Positions 20,769 through 29,636 of a stretch of DNA of 64,000 nt are shown here, in pieces. Both the position numbers and the translations under genes were made by a program. The stretch covers positions 2,505,001 to 2,569,000 of the forward strand of contig NZ_CP010951.1 of assembly GCF_001580455.1 (NCBI RefSeq), read 5' to 3'. The notes beneath the pieces are model-generated. The model searched no databases and was not told where the DNA came from. It saw only the letters and a program-made list of their open reading frames with translations. The stretch's first letter is position 1. The number at the start of each line of letters is the position of its first letter. Origin of the DNA: Ramlibacter tataouinensis. Lineage in GTDB: Bacteria > Pseudomonadota > Gammaproteobacteria > Burkholderiales > Burkholderiaceae_C.

Positions 20769-21674
20769 ATGTTGACCTTCCAGCAAATCATCTTGAAGCT
20801 GCAGTCCTACTGGGACGCCCAGGGCTGCGCGCTGCTGCAGCCCTACGACATGGAAGTGGGCGCGGGCACCTCGCATACCGCCACCTTCCTGCGCGCGCTG
20901 GGCCCCGAGCCCTGGAAAGCCGCCTACGTGCAGCCCAGCCGCCGGCCCAAGGACGGCCGCTACGGCGAGAACCCGAACCGCCTGCAGCACTACTACCAGT
21001 ACCAGGTGGTGCTCAAGCCGGCGCCGGACAACATCCTGGAGCTGTATCTCGGCTCGCTGCAGGCGCTGGGCTTCGACCTGAAGAAGAACGACATCCGCTT
21101 CGTTGAGGACGATTGGGAGAACCCCACCCTGGGCGCCTGGGGCCTGGGCTGGGAAGTGTGGCTCAACGGCATGGAAGTCACGCAGTTCACCTATTTTCAG
21201 CAGGTGGGCGGCATCGACTGCAAGCCCATCACCGGCGAGATCACCTACGGCCTGGAGCGGCTGGCCATGTACCTGCAGGGCGTCGACAACGTCTACAACC
21301 TGAAGTGGACCGAGGGGCTGAGCTACGGCGACGTCTACCACCAGAACGAGGTGGAGCAGTCGACCTACAACTTCGAACACAGCGACGTCGACTTCCTGTT
21401 CACGGCCTTCGGCGCGTACGAAAAACAAGCGAAAAACCTGATGGAGCAGCAGCTCGCGCTGCCCGCCTACGAGCAGGTGCTCAAGGCGGCGCACACCTTC
21501 AACCTGCTGGATGCGCGCGGCGCGATCAGCGTCACCGAGCGCGCTGCCTATATCGGCCGCATCCGCAACCTCGCGCGCGCCGTGGCGCAAAGCTACTACG
21601 ACAGCCGCGAGCGCCTGGGCTTTCCGATGGCCCCGCGCGAATGGGTCGCGCAACTGCAGAAGAAGGCGGCCTGA
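20769..21674 (+). CDS. glyQ: glycyl-tRNA synthetase alpha subunit
   Basis: The catalytic subunit of the alpha2-beta2 bacterial glycyl-tRNA synthetase: it makes glycyl-AMP and charges tRNA-Gly with GlyS. The 301-aa length is standard. The sequence [20 protein letters not shown] at the start, then [20 protein letters not shown] and [20 protein letters not shown], are family signatures covering the class II active site. The ATG at 20769 gives the conserved N-terminus; the longer frame overlaps lnt and is not protein-like. glyS begins 3 nt after the stop. Confidence 0.97.
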   Translation: MLTFQQIILKLQSYWDAQGCALLQPYDMEVGAGTSHTATFLRALGPEPWKAAYVQPSRRPKDGRYGENPNRLQHYYQYQVVLKPAPDNILELYLGSLQALGFDLKKNDIRFVEDDWENPTLGAWGLGWEVWLNGMEVTQFTYFQQVGGIDCKPITGEITYGLERLAMYLQGVDNVYNLKWTEGLSYGDVYHQNEVEQSTYNFEHSDVDFLFTAFGAYEKQAKNLMEQQLALPAYEQVLKAAHTFNLLDARGAISVTERAAYIGRIRNLARAVAQSYYDSRERLGFPMAPREWVAQLQKKAA

Positions 21675-21677
21675 TCC

Positions 21678-23786
21678 ATGGCAACGAATAACCTGCTGGT
21701 CGAACTGTTTGTCGAGGAGCTGCCGCCCAAGGCGCTGAAGAAGCTGGGCGAGGCATTCGCGGGCGTGCTGTTCGATCAGCTCAAGGCCCAGGGACTGACC
21801 GGCGCCGGCTCGGTGCTCACCTCCTTCGCCTCGCCGCGGCGGCTCGCCGCGCACCTCACCGCCGTCGCGTCGCAGGCGGCGGACAAGCCGGTGTCGCAAA
21901 AGCTGATGCCCGTGGCCGTGGGCCTGGACGCGAACGGCCAGCCCACTCCCGCGCTGCTCAAGAAGCTGCAGGCGCTGGGTGCCGACGCGGCTGCCGCCGC
22001 GGGCCTGAAGCGCGCCATGGATGGCAAGGCCGAGGCCCTGTTCTACGAAAGCACCGTCAAGGGCGCGACCCTGGCCGAAGGCCTGCAGAAGGCGCTCGAC
22101 GAGAGCCTCGCCCGGCTGCCGATTCCCAAGGTGATGACCTACCAGCTCGAGGACGGCTGGACCGACGTGAAGTTCGTGCGTCCGGCGCATGCGCTGGTGG
22201 CGCTGCACGGCACGGAGGTCGTGCCGGTGCAGACGCTGGGCCTGAAGGCTGGCAGCACCACGCACGGCCATCGCTTCGAGGCCGCCAGCGACTCGATCGG
22301 CATCCGCGACGCCGACAGCTACGCGGCCACGCTGGAAACCGAAGGTGCGGTGATCGCCGGCTTCGAGGCACGCCGCGCCGAGATCGTGCGCCAGCTGGCG
22401 CAGGCGGCGGCGCAGGTCGGCGGCGGCGTGCGCCCGGTCGACGACGAGGCGCTGCTCGATGAGGTCACGGCGCTGGTCGAGCGCCCCAACGTGCTGGCGT
22501 GCGAGTTCGAGCCGCAGTTCCTCGAAGTGCCGCAGGAATGCCTCATCCTGACGATGAAGGCCAACCAGAAGTACTTTCCCCTGCTCGACGCGGCCGGCAA
22601 GCTGACCAACCGCTTCCTGGTCGTGAGCAACATCCGACCGGCCGATGCGAGCGCGGTGACCGGCGGCAACGAGCGCGTGGTGCGCCCGCGCCTGGCCGAC
22701 GCCAAGTTCTTCTTCGACCATGACCGCAAGAAGCCGCTGGCGGCGCGGGTGCCGGGGCTGGCCCGGGTGGTCTACCACAACAAGCTGGGCACCCAGGGCG
22801 AGCGCATCGAACGCGTGCGCGCCATCGCCAGGGTGATCGGCGCCCAGCTCGGCAGCGATGCGCTGGCGCAGAACGCCGACCGCGCCGCGGAACTGGCCAA
22901 GGCCGACCTGCTCACCGACATGGTGGGCGAGTTCCCCGAGCTGCAGGGCATCATGGGCCGCTACTACGCCCTGAACGACGGCCTGGGCGCGGAGATCGCC
23001 GATGCGATCGAGGACCACTACCGGCCGCGCTTCGCCGGCGACGCGCTGCCGCGCAACCCGGTTGGCATCGTCGTGGCGCTGGCCGACAAGCTGGAAACGC
23101 TGGCCGGCCTGTTTGCCATCGGCCAACTGCCCACCGGTGACAAGGATCCGTTCGCGCTGCGCCGGCATGCGCTGGGCATCGTGCGCATGCTGATGGAAAA
23201 GGACCTGTCACTGGAACTCGACGGCCTGGTGACCGAAGCGCTCGGCCTGTTTCCGCAGGCGGCGGCTGGGACCGCCGTGCAGCTGTCCGACTTCATCTAC
23301 GACCGGCTCGCCGGCCTGCTGCGCGAGCAGGGCTACAGCGCGCACGAAGTGGACGCCGTGCTGGCGCTGCGCCCGCAGCGCCTGGGCGACGTCGCCAAGC
23401 GACTGGCGGCGGTGCGCGCCTTCGCGGCCCTGCCCGAGGCGCCCGCGCTGGCGGCGGCCAACAAGCGCATCGGCAATATCCTGAAGAAAGCCGACGGCGC
23501 GGTGGATCCGCACGTGAGCGAAGTCCTGCTGAAGGAGCCCGCGGAACAGGCGCTGTATGAGGCGATGAAGGGCGTGGCGCCCAAGGCCCGGCAGCAGTTC
23601 GAGTCGGGCGACTACACCAGCTCGCTGCAGACGCTGGCGGCGCTGCGCACGCCGGTCGATTCCTTCTTCGATGGCGTGATGGTGAACGCCGAGCAGGCCG
23701 ACCTGCGCCTGAACCGGCTGGGCCTGCTGGCGACCCTGCACCAGGCGATGAACCGCGTCGCCGACCTGTCGCGCCTGGCCTCCTGA
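21678..23786 (+). CDS. glyS: glycyl-tRNA synthetase beta subunit
   Basis: The 702-aa beta subunit binds and positions tRNA-Gly. N-terminal LLVELFVEELPPKALKKLGE, central LILTMKANQKYFPLLDAAGK, KLGTQGERIERV and the HD-like ELQGIMGRYYALNDG segment are characteristic. The anticodon-binding domain lies in the last 100 residues (AALRTPVDSFFDGVMVNAE). It is co-directional with glyQ, 3 nt away, so the two are translated together. The length is normal and no frameshift is visible. Confidence 0.97.
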   Translation: MATNNLLVELFVEELPPKALKKLGEAFAGVLFDQLKAQGLTGAGSVLTSFASPRRLAAHLTAVASQAADKPVSQKLMPVAVGLDANGQPTPALLKKLQALGADAAAAAGLKRAMDGKAEALFYESTVKGATLAEGLQKALDESLARLPIPKVMTYQLEDGWTDVKFVRPAHALVALHGTEVVPVQTLGLKAGSTTHGHRFEAASDSIGIRDADSYAATLETEGAVIAGFEARRAEIVRQLAQAAAQVGGGVRPVDDEALLDEVTALVERPNVLACEFEPQFLEVPQECLILTMKANQKYFPLLDAAGKLTNRFLVVSNIRPADASAVTGGNERVVRPRLADAKFFFDHDRKKPLAARVPGLARVVYHNKLGTQGERIERVRAIARVIGAQLGSDALAQNADRAAELAKADLLTDMVGEFPELQGIMGRYYALNDGLGAEIADAIEDHYRPRFAGDALPRNPVGIVVALADKLETLAGLFAIGQLPTGDKDPFALRRHALGIVRMLMEKDLSLELDGLVTEALGLFPQAAAGTAVQLSDFIYDRLAGLLREQGYSAHEVDAVLALRPQRLGDVAKRLAAVRAFAALPEAPALAAANKRIGNILKKADGAVDPHVSEVLLKEPAEQALYEAMKGVAPKARQQFESGDYTSSLQTLAALRTPVDSFFDGVMVNAEQADLRLNRLGLLATLHQAMNRVADLSRLAS

Positions 23787-23798
23787 AACTCCAATGAA

Positions 23799-23843
23799 CC
23801 CCCACGCTCCGCACTTCGTGTCGTCGCTGCCCCCCGAGGGGGC
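23799..23843 (+). repeat. intergenic GC-rich repeat, copy 1
   Basis: A CCCCCACGCT block, a variable middle and CGCTGCCCCCCGAGGGGG lie between glyS and gmhB. The end forms a CCCCC/GGGGG hairpin. The same layout appears in reverse orientation at 33907-33952. I associate this element with Comamonadaceae intergenic regions; function unknown. Confidence 0.7.
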
Positions 23844-23879
23844 TGGACTGCCTTGGGGCGGCCCGGCGGCAGTCCGGCC

Positions 23880-24443
23880 ATGAAACTCGTCATCCTCGAC
23901 CGCGACGGCACGATCAACAACGACAGCGACGAATTCATCAAGTCGCCGGACGAGTGGAAGCCCCTGCCGGGCGCCCTGGAGGCGATTGCGCGCCTGAACC
24001 ACGCCGGATGGCACGTGGCCGTGGCGTCCAACCAGTCGGGGCTGGGGCGCGGGCTGTTCGATGTCGCCTCGCTCAACGCGATGCACGCCAAGATGCACAA
24101 GCTGCTGGCCGCCCAGGGTGGCCGCATCGACGCGGTGTTCTACTGTCCGCACGCAGCCGACGAAGGCTGCCGCTGCCGCAAGCCGCGGCCCGGCCTGTTC
24201 GAGCAGATCGCCGAGCGCTTCGGCGTCGACCTGCACGGCGTGCCGGTGGTCGGCGACGGATTGCGCGACCTGCAGGCGGGCGTGGCGGTCGGCTGCGAGC
24301 CGCACCTGGTGCTCACCGGCAAGGGCGCTCCGCTGCGCGGCCAGCCGCTGCCGGACAACTACCCGCCGGGCACGCGGGTGCACGAGGACCTGGCGGCCTT
24401 CGCCGAGTGGGTCATCGCCCAGCCGGCCCGCACGATCGCCTGA
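23880..24443 (+). CDS. gmhB: D-glycero-beta-D-manno-heptose-1,7-bisphosphate 7-phosphatase
   Basis: A 187-aa HAD-superfamily phosphatase of the GmhB/HisB-N type that removes the 7-phosphate in ADP-heptose synthesis for LPS core. Motif I is LDRDGTIN (Asp8 and Asp10), motif II VASNQSG, and motif III/IV lies around CRKPRPGLF and VVGDGLRDL. The zinc-loop cysteines (CPHAADEGCRC) are present, as in zinc-bearing GmhB. The ATG at 23880 is set by the motif position. The stop overlaps the plsC start by one base, so the two form one unit. Confidence 0.93.
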   Translation: MKLVILDRDGTINNDSDEFIKSPDEWKPLPGALEAIARLNHAGWHVAVASNQSGLGRGLFDVASLNAMHAKMHKLLAAQGGRIDAVFYCPHAADEGCRCRKPRPGLFEQIAERFGVDLHGVPVVGDGLRDLQAGVAVGCEPHLVLTGKGAPLRGQPLPDNYPPGTRVHEDLAAFAEWVIAQPARTIA

Positions 24444-25177
24444 TGGCCTTCGTCCGCTCGGTCCTCCACGCCCTCTGGATGCTCGTCACGGTCGTGCCGT
24501 TCGCGACGGCGATCGTGGTTGCGTCGGCGTGGGCCGGCAGCCTCGCGCGGTACCGGATGGCGGTGACCTGGCTCGCCTGGAGCATGCATGGCCTTCGCGT
24601 GCTGTGCGGCGTGCGCTGGCGCGTCGCCGGCATGGAAAATCTGCCGGACGGCGAGACCAGCCCCGCGATCCTGCTGGTCAAGCACCAGTCCACGCTCGAA
24701 ACCTTCCTGATGCCGGTGCTGATGCCGCATCCGCTGGCCTACGTGTTCAAGAAGGAACTGCTGCAGATTCCTTTCTTCGGCTGGGCGATCGGGCGGCTGG
24801 ACATGATCCACATTGACCGCAGCCAGCGCGCGCTGGCCTTCAGCAAAGTCATCGAGCAGGGCGCACGGCTGTTGGCCAAGGGCGTCTGGATCATCATGTT
24901 CCCCGAGGGCACGCGCATCCCGCGCGGCAAGAAGGGCGCCTACAAGAGCGGTGGCACGCGGCTGGCGGTGGCCACCGGGGCGCCCGTGATCCCGATCGCC
25001 GTCAGTTCCGGCAAGGCTTGGCCGCGGCGCGCATTCGTCAAGGTCCCGGGCGTCGTCGACGTGTCGATCGGCAAGCCGATCGCGAGCCAGGGCCGCGACC
25101 CCGAGGAGTTGATGCGCGAAGTCGAGACCTGGATCGAGGCGGAAATGCACCGGCTCGATCCCGAAGCCTACAAATAG
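24443..25177 (+). CDS. plsC: 1-acyl-sn-glycerol-3-phosphate acyltransferase
   Basis: Acylates lysophosphatidate to phosphatidate at the inner membrane. The 244-aa protein has an N-terminal membrane segment (about 8-30), the acyltransferase motif I KHQSTLETF (the usual His-x4-Asp appears here as His-x4-Glu, common in betaproteobacterial PlsC), motif III FPEGTR and a final PVIPIAVSSG. It is coupled to gmhB by a one-base overlap (TGATG). The pairing of gmhB and plsC after glyS is usual for Burkholderiales. Confidence 0.93.
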   Translation: MAFVRSVLHALWMLVTVVPFATAIVVASAWAGSLARYRMAVTWLAWSMHGLRVLCGVRWRVAGMENLPDGETSPAILLVKHQSTLETFLMPVLMPHPLAYVFKKELLQIPFFGWAIGRLDMIHIDRSQRALAFSKVIEQGARLLAKGVWIIMFPEGTRIPRGKKGAYKSGGTRLAVATGAPVIPIAVSSGKAWPRRAFVKVPGVVDVSIGKPIASQGRDPEELMREVETWIEAEMHRLDPEAYK

Positions 25178-25249
25178 TTCGCGCTCCGCGCGACTGGCTC
25201 CATCGCGCTATCGATGCGCGAGGGTGCAGCCGCTAAACTCGCTGCCCAT

Positions 25250-26176
25250 ATGCACCGGCTGTTGCAGCTTACCCTGGACTTCTTCGACTCTGTCGACGCC
25301 GCCCCGGTGCCGGGCCCCAAGACGAAGGAGCCGCGCAAGCGTCCGGCCGAACCGCCGTCGGCGGCGCCCACCACCCCGGCGCCGCGCCTGGACGAGATCC
25401 TGCAGCCCGCATCATTCCGCCATCCGCGCGCCAACCGCGAAGCCGTCCTCGGCGACTCCGTCGTCGCCTTCGAATTCCGGCGCGCCAAGCGCCGCAACAT
25501 CGGCTTCATGGTGGGGCCGGAAGGACTCACGGTGAGCGCGCCCAACTGGGTGCCGCTGTACGAAGTGGATGCGGCGGTGCGCAGCAAGTCGCCCTGGATC
25601 CTGCGCAAGCTGGGCGACGCGCATGAGCGGCAGCAGCGCGTCGAGTCGGCGCGCATCGACTGGCGCGAAGGCGCCACCTTCCCCTATCTGGGCGAGCCGG
25701 TCAGCGTGGTGCTCGATCCGCGCCATGCGTTCAAGGAGGTGGGCGGCATCCTGCAGCCGGCCGAAGGCGGCTTGCCCGGGGAGCCGCGGCATGCCCTGCA
25801 CATCGGCTTGCCGCACCACGCCGAACCGGCCCAGATCCGCGATGCCGCGCAGGCCTGGCTGATGCGCCAGGCCAAGCGCGTGTTCACCGAGCGGCTGGAT
25901 CACATCGCGCCGCAGCTGGCCGTGCGCTGGCGCAAGCTGGTGCTGTCCAACGCCGGCACGCGCTGGGGCACCGCGCACTCGGACGGACTGATCCGCCTCA
26001 ACTGGCGACTGATCCACTTCCGGCTGCCGGTGATCGACTACGTGGTGGCGCATGAGCTGAGCCACCTGCGCGTGATGGACCACAGTCCGCGCTTTTGGGA
26101 CACCGTGGCCACGGTGGTGCCGGACTACGCGCAGCTGCGCGGCCAATTGAAGGACGAAGCGCTCCCGACCTGGTGA
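25250..26176 (+). CDS. YgjP-like (DUF45) M48-type metallopeptidase
   Basis: A 308-aa protein. The C-terminal part has the zinc motif HELSHLRVMDHSPRFW (HExxH plus a third His), with the family lead-in WRKLVLSNAGTRWGTAHSDG. The middle holds the DUF45 beta domain (VAFEFRRAKRRNIGFMVGPE). The first 60 residues are Pro-rich and variable. No signal peptide is seen. The physiological substrate is unknown. The frame opens at 25214, but the ATG at 25250 (HRLLQLTLDFF) gives the N-terminus usual for this family in related genera. The gene converges with the MBL hydrolase gene, with 15 nt between stops. Confidence 0.87.
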   Translation: MHRLLQLTLDFFDSVDAAPVPGPKTKEPRKRPAEPPSAAPTTPAPRLDEILQPASFRHPRANREAVLGDSVVAFEFRRAKRRNIGFMVGPEGLTVSAPNWVPLYEVDAAVRSKSPWILRKLGDAHERQQRVESARIDWREGATFPYLGEPVSVVLDPRHAFKEVGGILQPAEGGLPGEPRHALHIGLPHHAEPAQIRDAAQAWLMRQAKRVFTERLDHIAPQLAVRWRKLVLSNAGTRWGTAHSDGLIRLNWRLIHFRLPVIDYVVAHELSHLRVMDHSPRFWDTVATVVPDYAQLRGQLKDEALPTW

Positions 26177-26191
26177 GCGGCTCCGGGGAAT

Positions 26192-27256
26192 TCAGGTGGC
26201 CGTGAAGCGCCACACGCCGTCGGCGTCGCGCCGGCGTGAAAGCAGACCGTCGTACCACAGCGCATGCAGGTGCGCGATCGATTCGCCCATGGCGAAGGTG
26301 GTCTGGTGCAGGTCGAGCTTGCGCTTGAACAGCACCGGCAGCACGTCCGCAGCCGACTGCGGGGCGGCCTTGCAGGCGGCGATCACTTCCTGCAGGCGTT
26401 CTTCATGGTGTTCGTGCAGCTGGCGCACCCGCTCGTGCAGGCCCCGGAACGGCTTGCCGTGCGAGGGCAGCACCAGCGTCTCCTCGGGCAGCGCCCGGAA
26501 CTTGTCGATCGACTCGAGGAACAGCCGCAGCGGATTCGACTCGGGCTCGATGTCGTGCACGCTGATGTTGGTCGAGATGCGGGGCAGCAGCATGTCGCCC
26601 GAGATCAGCAGCCCGAGCTCGCCGCAGTGCAGGGCGATGTGCTCCGGTGCATGGCCGAACCCGCTGATGCACGACCAGTCCAGGCCGCCGATGGACACCG
26701 TGTCGCCGCCCTGCAGCCGCCGGAACTGCCGCGGCACCTGCGGCACCATGCTCGGGTAGTAGCCGGTGCGCGCCTTGATCTTCTCGACCGCGTCCGGATC
26801 GGTCAGGCCATGCGAAGCGAAGAAGTCGGCCGCCGCCGGCCCGCCGAAACCGGTGGTCGACTGCGAGGCCAGGCGCGCGGCGTTGTAGTCGGTGGCGCTG
26901 ATCCACAGCGGCGCGTTCCAGCGCTCGCACAGCCACCAGGCCAGGCCCACATGGTCCGGGTGCATGTGGGTCACGATGACCCGCACGATGGGCAGGCCCT
27001 GCAGCTGCGTTTCGAAAATGCGCTCCCACTGCGCCTGCGCTTCCTCGCGGCTGATGCAGCAGTCCACCACGGTCCAGCCCTCGCGGCCTTCGAACTGGTC
27101 GCGCAGCAGCCACAGGTTGATGTGGTCAAGCTGAAACGGCAGGCCCATGCGGATCCAGCGCACGCCATCGGCCAGCTCCAGGGATTCGCCCGGCACGGGC
27201 AGGGTGTCGCCGAGGGGGTATTGCAGTCGCTGTTCGAGTGGGCTCATCGGGCTCAT
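26192..27256 (-). CDS. metallo-beta-lactamase-fold hydrolase under LiuR-type operator
   Basis: A 354-aa MBL protein with the metal motif THMHPDHVGLAWW, later His and Asp ligands in GFGHAPEHIAL and ISGDMLLPRI, and a C-terminal helical extension of the type seen in MBL proteins of acyl-CoA clusters. The frame continues upstream to 27421, but that part is operator and antisense sequence. I chose the ATG at 27256; the ATG at 27247 is equally possible and neither has a clear Shine-Dalgarno site. It is divergent from the MerR-family gene, with a LiuR-type operator at 27267-27288 right before its start, so it is probably repressed or activated with the leucine genes. The substrate is unknown, perhaps an acyl-CoA or lactone. 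Confidence 0.85.
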   Translation of the reverse strand: MSPMSPLEQRLQYPLGDTLPVPGESLELADGVRWIRMGLPFQLDHINLWLLRDQFEGREGWTVVDCCISREEAQAQWERIFETQLQGLPIVRVIVTHMHPDHVGLAWWLCERWNAPLWISATDYNAARLASQSTTGFGGPAAADFFASHGLTDPDAVEKIKARTGYYPSMVPQVPRQFRRLQGGDTVSIGGLDWSCISGFGHAPEHIALHCGELGLLISGDMLLPRISTNISVHDIEPESNPLRLFLESIDKFRALPEETLVLPSHGKPFRGLHERVRQLHEHHEERLQEVIAACKAAPQSAADVLPVLFKRKLDLHQTTFAMGESIAHLHALWYDGLLSRRRDADGVWRFTAT

Positions 27257-27266
27257 CGGTACGGGA

Positions 27267-27288
27267 TTGACGTTGACGTAAACGTCAT
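27267..27288. promoter_or_regulatory. LiuR-type operator, copy 1
   Basis: It contains the perfect inverted repeat TGACGTAAACGTCA (27274-27287), preceded by a further TTGACGT half. Over 22 positions it differs from copy 2 (27854-27875) at only two. It lies between the divergent MBL gene and the MerR-type gene. The ACGTAAACGT core fits what is known for LiuR sites in proteobacteria (recalled, not searched). Confidence 0.75.
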
Positions 27289-27353
27289 ATGTAATCGACG
27301 CATTGTAGGCAGGGGCAGGGACATTCGCTGTCCCGGGCGTGCACGAGAACTTT

Positions 27354-27764
27354 ATGGCGACCACGACGACGTACACCATCAGCGACCTGGCCAGGGAGTT
27401 CGACCTCACCACGCGCGCCATGCGCTTCTACGAGGACATGGGGCTGCTGCAGCCGGAGCGTTCAGGCCCGGGCGGGCGCAACCGCGTCTACAGCGCCCGC
27501 GACCGCACCCGGCTGAAGCTCACGCTGCGGGCCAAGCGCCTGGGCCTGTCGCTGACCGAGGCCAAGGACATCATTGACATGTACGACAGCCCGCGCGACA
27601 CCGGGCCGCAGCTGCGCAAGTTCCTGGCGGTGCTGGCGGAACACCGCGCGCAGCTGGAAGAGCAGATGGCCGAACTCGAGGCCAACCTGGACGAGGTGCG
27701 CACCCACGAGCGGGAGGCGAGGGCGCTGCTCGCCAAGGTCGACAAGGCGCTGCGGCAGGCCTGA
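27354..27764 (+). CDS. liuR: MerR-family regulator, LiuR type
   Basis: A 136-aa protein with a MerR HTH (YTISDLAREFDLTTRAMRFY, then EDMGLLQPERSGPGGRNRVY), a linker helix and a long C-terminal coiled coil (LAEHRAQLEEQMAELEANLD). No metal-binding cysteines are present, so it is not a metal sensor. It matches the LiuR regulators of branched-chain amino acid and fatty acid degradation. Two palindromic operators flank it, one before its own start and one before the thioesterase-liuA unit. The ATG at 27354 has GAGAA upstream; a GTG at 27339 is an alternative. The effector is probably an acyl-CoA of the pathway (inference). Confidence 0.85.
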   Translation: MATTTTYTISDLAREFDLTTRAMRFYEDMGLLQPERSGPGGRNRVYSARDRTRLKLTLRAKRLGLSLTEAKDIIDMYDSPRDTGPQLRKFLAVLAEHRAQLEEQMAELEANLDEVRTHEREARALLAKVDKALRQA

Positions 27765-27851
27765 ACTCGGCCGAACGGGCCGCGGGTCCCGTTCCTCGCC
27801 CACCTTGCCCCGCGCGCCGTCCGACTGGCCCGATGCCGGCGTTTTCGCCAT

Positions 27852-27877
27852 AATTGACGTTTACGTAAACGTCAATT
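27852..27877. promoter_or_regulatory. LiuR-type operator, copy 2: perfect 26-bp palindrome
   Basis: Each 13-base half reads AATTGACGTTTAC and its complement; all 13 pairs match. The centre is TTTACGTAAA. It ends 16 nt before the thioesterase ATG at 27894, just ahead of the ribosome site AAGGAG. Binding here would block transcription of the thioesterase-liuA unit or activate it by MerR-type DNA distortion. Confidence 0.85.
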
Positions 27878-27893
27878 CAAGGAGCCGTCCGCC

Positions 27894-28352
27894 ATGCCAG
27901 TGCCCTTCGAGCCCCAAGACCCGGACTACGAACGGCGCGTCCGCGCCAGCTTCGAACGGCAGGCGGCGATGACCACGATCGGGGCTCGCCTGGCCGAGGT
28001 CGCCCCGGGCCGGGTCGTGGTCGAGCTGCCGTACTCGAAGGCGCTGACCCAGCAGCATGGCTTCATGCACGCCGGCATGATCGGCACGGCACTGGATTCG
28101 GCCTGCGGCTATGCGGCCTCCACCCTCATGCCGCCCGACGCGGGGGTGCTGACCATCGAGTACAAGGTCAACCTGCTGGCGCCAGGGCGTGGCGAGCGCT
28201 TTCGCATGGAAGGCGTCGTCGTCAAGCCCGGCCGCACGATCACCGTGGTCGAAGGCCGGGCCTGGGCCATCGACCAGGGCCAGGAAAAGCTCATCGCCAC
28301 CATGACGGCGACCGAAATGACCATCGCCGGACGCGAAGGCATCCAACACTGA
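27894..28352 (+). CDS. PaaI-type hotdog thioesterase
   Basis: A 152-aa single hotdog domain. HGFMHAGMIGTALDSACGYA carries the family's typical HGG-like helix with the acidic Asp, and VLTIEYKVNLLAPGRGERFR is the central strand. Expected reaction: hydrolysis of an acyl-CoA thioester. It stands first in the unit after the 26-bp operator, and liuA follows 18 nt after its stop, so it may relieve acyl-CoA build-up during leucine degradation (inference). AAGGAG precedes the ATG at the normal spacing. Confidence 0.88.
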   Translation: MPVPFEPQDPDYERRVRASFERQAAMTTIGARLAEVAPGRVVVELPYSKALTQQHGFMHAGMIGTALDSACGYAASTLMPPDAGVLTIEYKVNLLAPGRGERFRMEGVVVKPGRTITVVEGRAWAIDQGQEKLIATMTATEMTIAGREGIQH

Positions 28353-28370
28353 TTCACCGGAGACAGCTGC

Positions 28371-29552
28371 ATGAACAACCTCCCAGGACTCAACTTCCAG
28401 CTTGGCGAAGACGTCGACGCGTTGCGCGAGGCGGTGCAGGCATTTGCGCAGGCCGAGATTGCGCCGCGCGCGGCGGAGATCGACCGCAGCGACCAGTTCC
28501 CGATGGACCTGTGGCGCAAGATGGGCGAGCTGGGCGTGCTCGGCATCACCGTGCCCGAGGAGTACGGCGGCGCCAACATGGGCTACCTGGCGCACATGAT
28601 CGCGATGGAGGAGATTTCGCGCGCTTCGGCCTCGGTCGGCCTGTCCTACGGCGCGCACAGCAACCTGTGCGTGAACCAGATCAAGCGCAACGGCAGCGAG
28701 GCGCAGAAGCGCAAGTACCTGCCCAAGCTGATCTCGGGCGAGCACGTGGGCGCGCTCGCCATGAGCGAGCCGGGCGCCGGCAGCGACGTGATCTCCATGA
28801 AGCTCAAGGCCGAGGACAAGGGCGGCTACTACCTGCTCAACGGCAACAAGATGTGGATCACCAACGGGCCGGATGCCGACACTCTGGTGGTGTACGCCAA
28901 GACCGAGCCCGAACTCGGCGCCCGCGGCGTCACCGCCTTCCTGGTTGAAAAGGGCATGAAGGGCTTTTCCATCGCGCAGAAGCTCGACAAGCTGGGCATG
29001 CGCGGTTCGCACACCGGCGAGCTGGTGTTCCAGGATGTCGAAGTGCCGGCGGTCAACGTGCTGGGCGCGCTCAATGGCGGCGCCAAGGTGCTGATGTCTG
29101 GCCTGGACTACGAGCGCGCGGTGCTCGCCGCCGGCCCGATCGGCATCATGCAGGCGGTGATGGACAACGTCGTGCCCTACATCCACGACCGCAAGCAGTT
29201 CGGCCAGAGCATCGGCGAGTTCCAGCTGATCCAGGGCAAGGTCGCCGACATGTACACCGTGCTGCAGGCCGGGCGCGCCTTCTGCTACACCGTGGGCAAG
29301 AATTTGGACCAGCTCGGCAGCGAGCACGTGCGCCAGGTGCGCAAGGACTGCGCCTCGGTCATCCTGTGGTGCGCCGAGAAGGCCACCTGGATGGCCGGCG
29401 AGGGCATCCAGGTCTTCGGCGGCAACGGCTACATCAACGAGTACGCGCTCGGGCGCCTGTGGCGCGACGCCAAGCTGTACGAGATCGGCGCCGGCACCAG
29501 CGAGATCCGCCGGATGCTGATCGGACGCGAGCTGTTCGCGGAGACGATGTAG
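28371..29552 (+). CDS. liuA: isovaleryl-CoA dehydrogenase
   Basis: Oxidises isovaleryl-CoA to 3-methylcrotonyl-CoA with FAD, the third step of leucine catabolism. The 393-aa protein shows [33 protein letters not shown] and [20 protein letters not shown]. The catalytic Glu is in the isovaleryl-specific position ([12 protein letters not shown]), while the usual acyl-CoA dehydrogenase Glu position reads [12 protein letters not shown], as in known isovaleryl-CoA dehydrogenases. The operon begins with the thioesterase, under the LiuR palindrome. A GC-rich hairpin (29556-29576) follows the gene. Confidence 0.95.
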   Translation: MNNLPGLNFQLGEDVDALREAVQAFAQAEIAPRAAEIDRSDQFPMDLWRKMGELGVLGITVPEEYGGANMGYLAHMIAMEEISRASASVGLSYGAHSNLCVNQIKRNGSEAQKRKYLPKLISGEHVGALAMSEPGAGSDVISMKLKAEDKGGYYLLNGNKMWITNGPDADTLVVYAKTEPELGARGVTAFLVEKGMKGFSIAQKLDKLGMRGSHTGELVFQDVEVPAVNVLGALNGGAKVLMSGLDYERAVLAAGPIGIMQAVMDNVVPYIHDRKQFGQSIGEFQLIQGKVADMYTVLQAGRAFCYTVGKNLDQLGSEHVRQVRKDCASVILWCAEKATWMAGEGIQVFGGNGYINEYALGRLWRDAKLYEIGAGTSEIRRMLIGRELFAETM

Positions 29553-29555
29553 GCC

Positions 29556-29576
29556 CACCCCCGCTTGCGGGGGGTG
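29556..29576 (+). other. GC-rich hairpin after liuA
   Basis: CACCCCCGC pairs with GCGGGGGGTG around a two-base loop, with one bulged G. No T-run follows. It could stabilise the liuA mRNA end or lower read-through into the carbonic anhydrase gene. It could also be a shortened form of the genome's GC-rich repeats. Confidence 0.4.
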
Positions 29577-29636
29577 CGACTTACGCAGAATTCCCTACCC
29601 TGATGCCTCATCGCTGGCTACTGCGAGAATCCTGAC

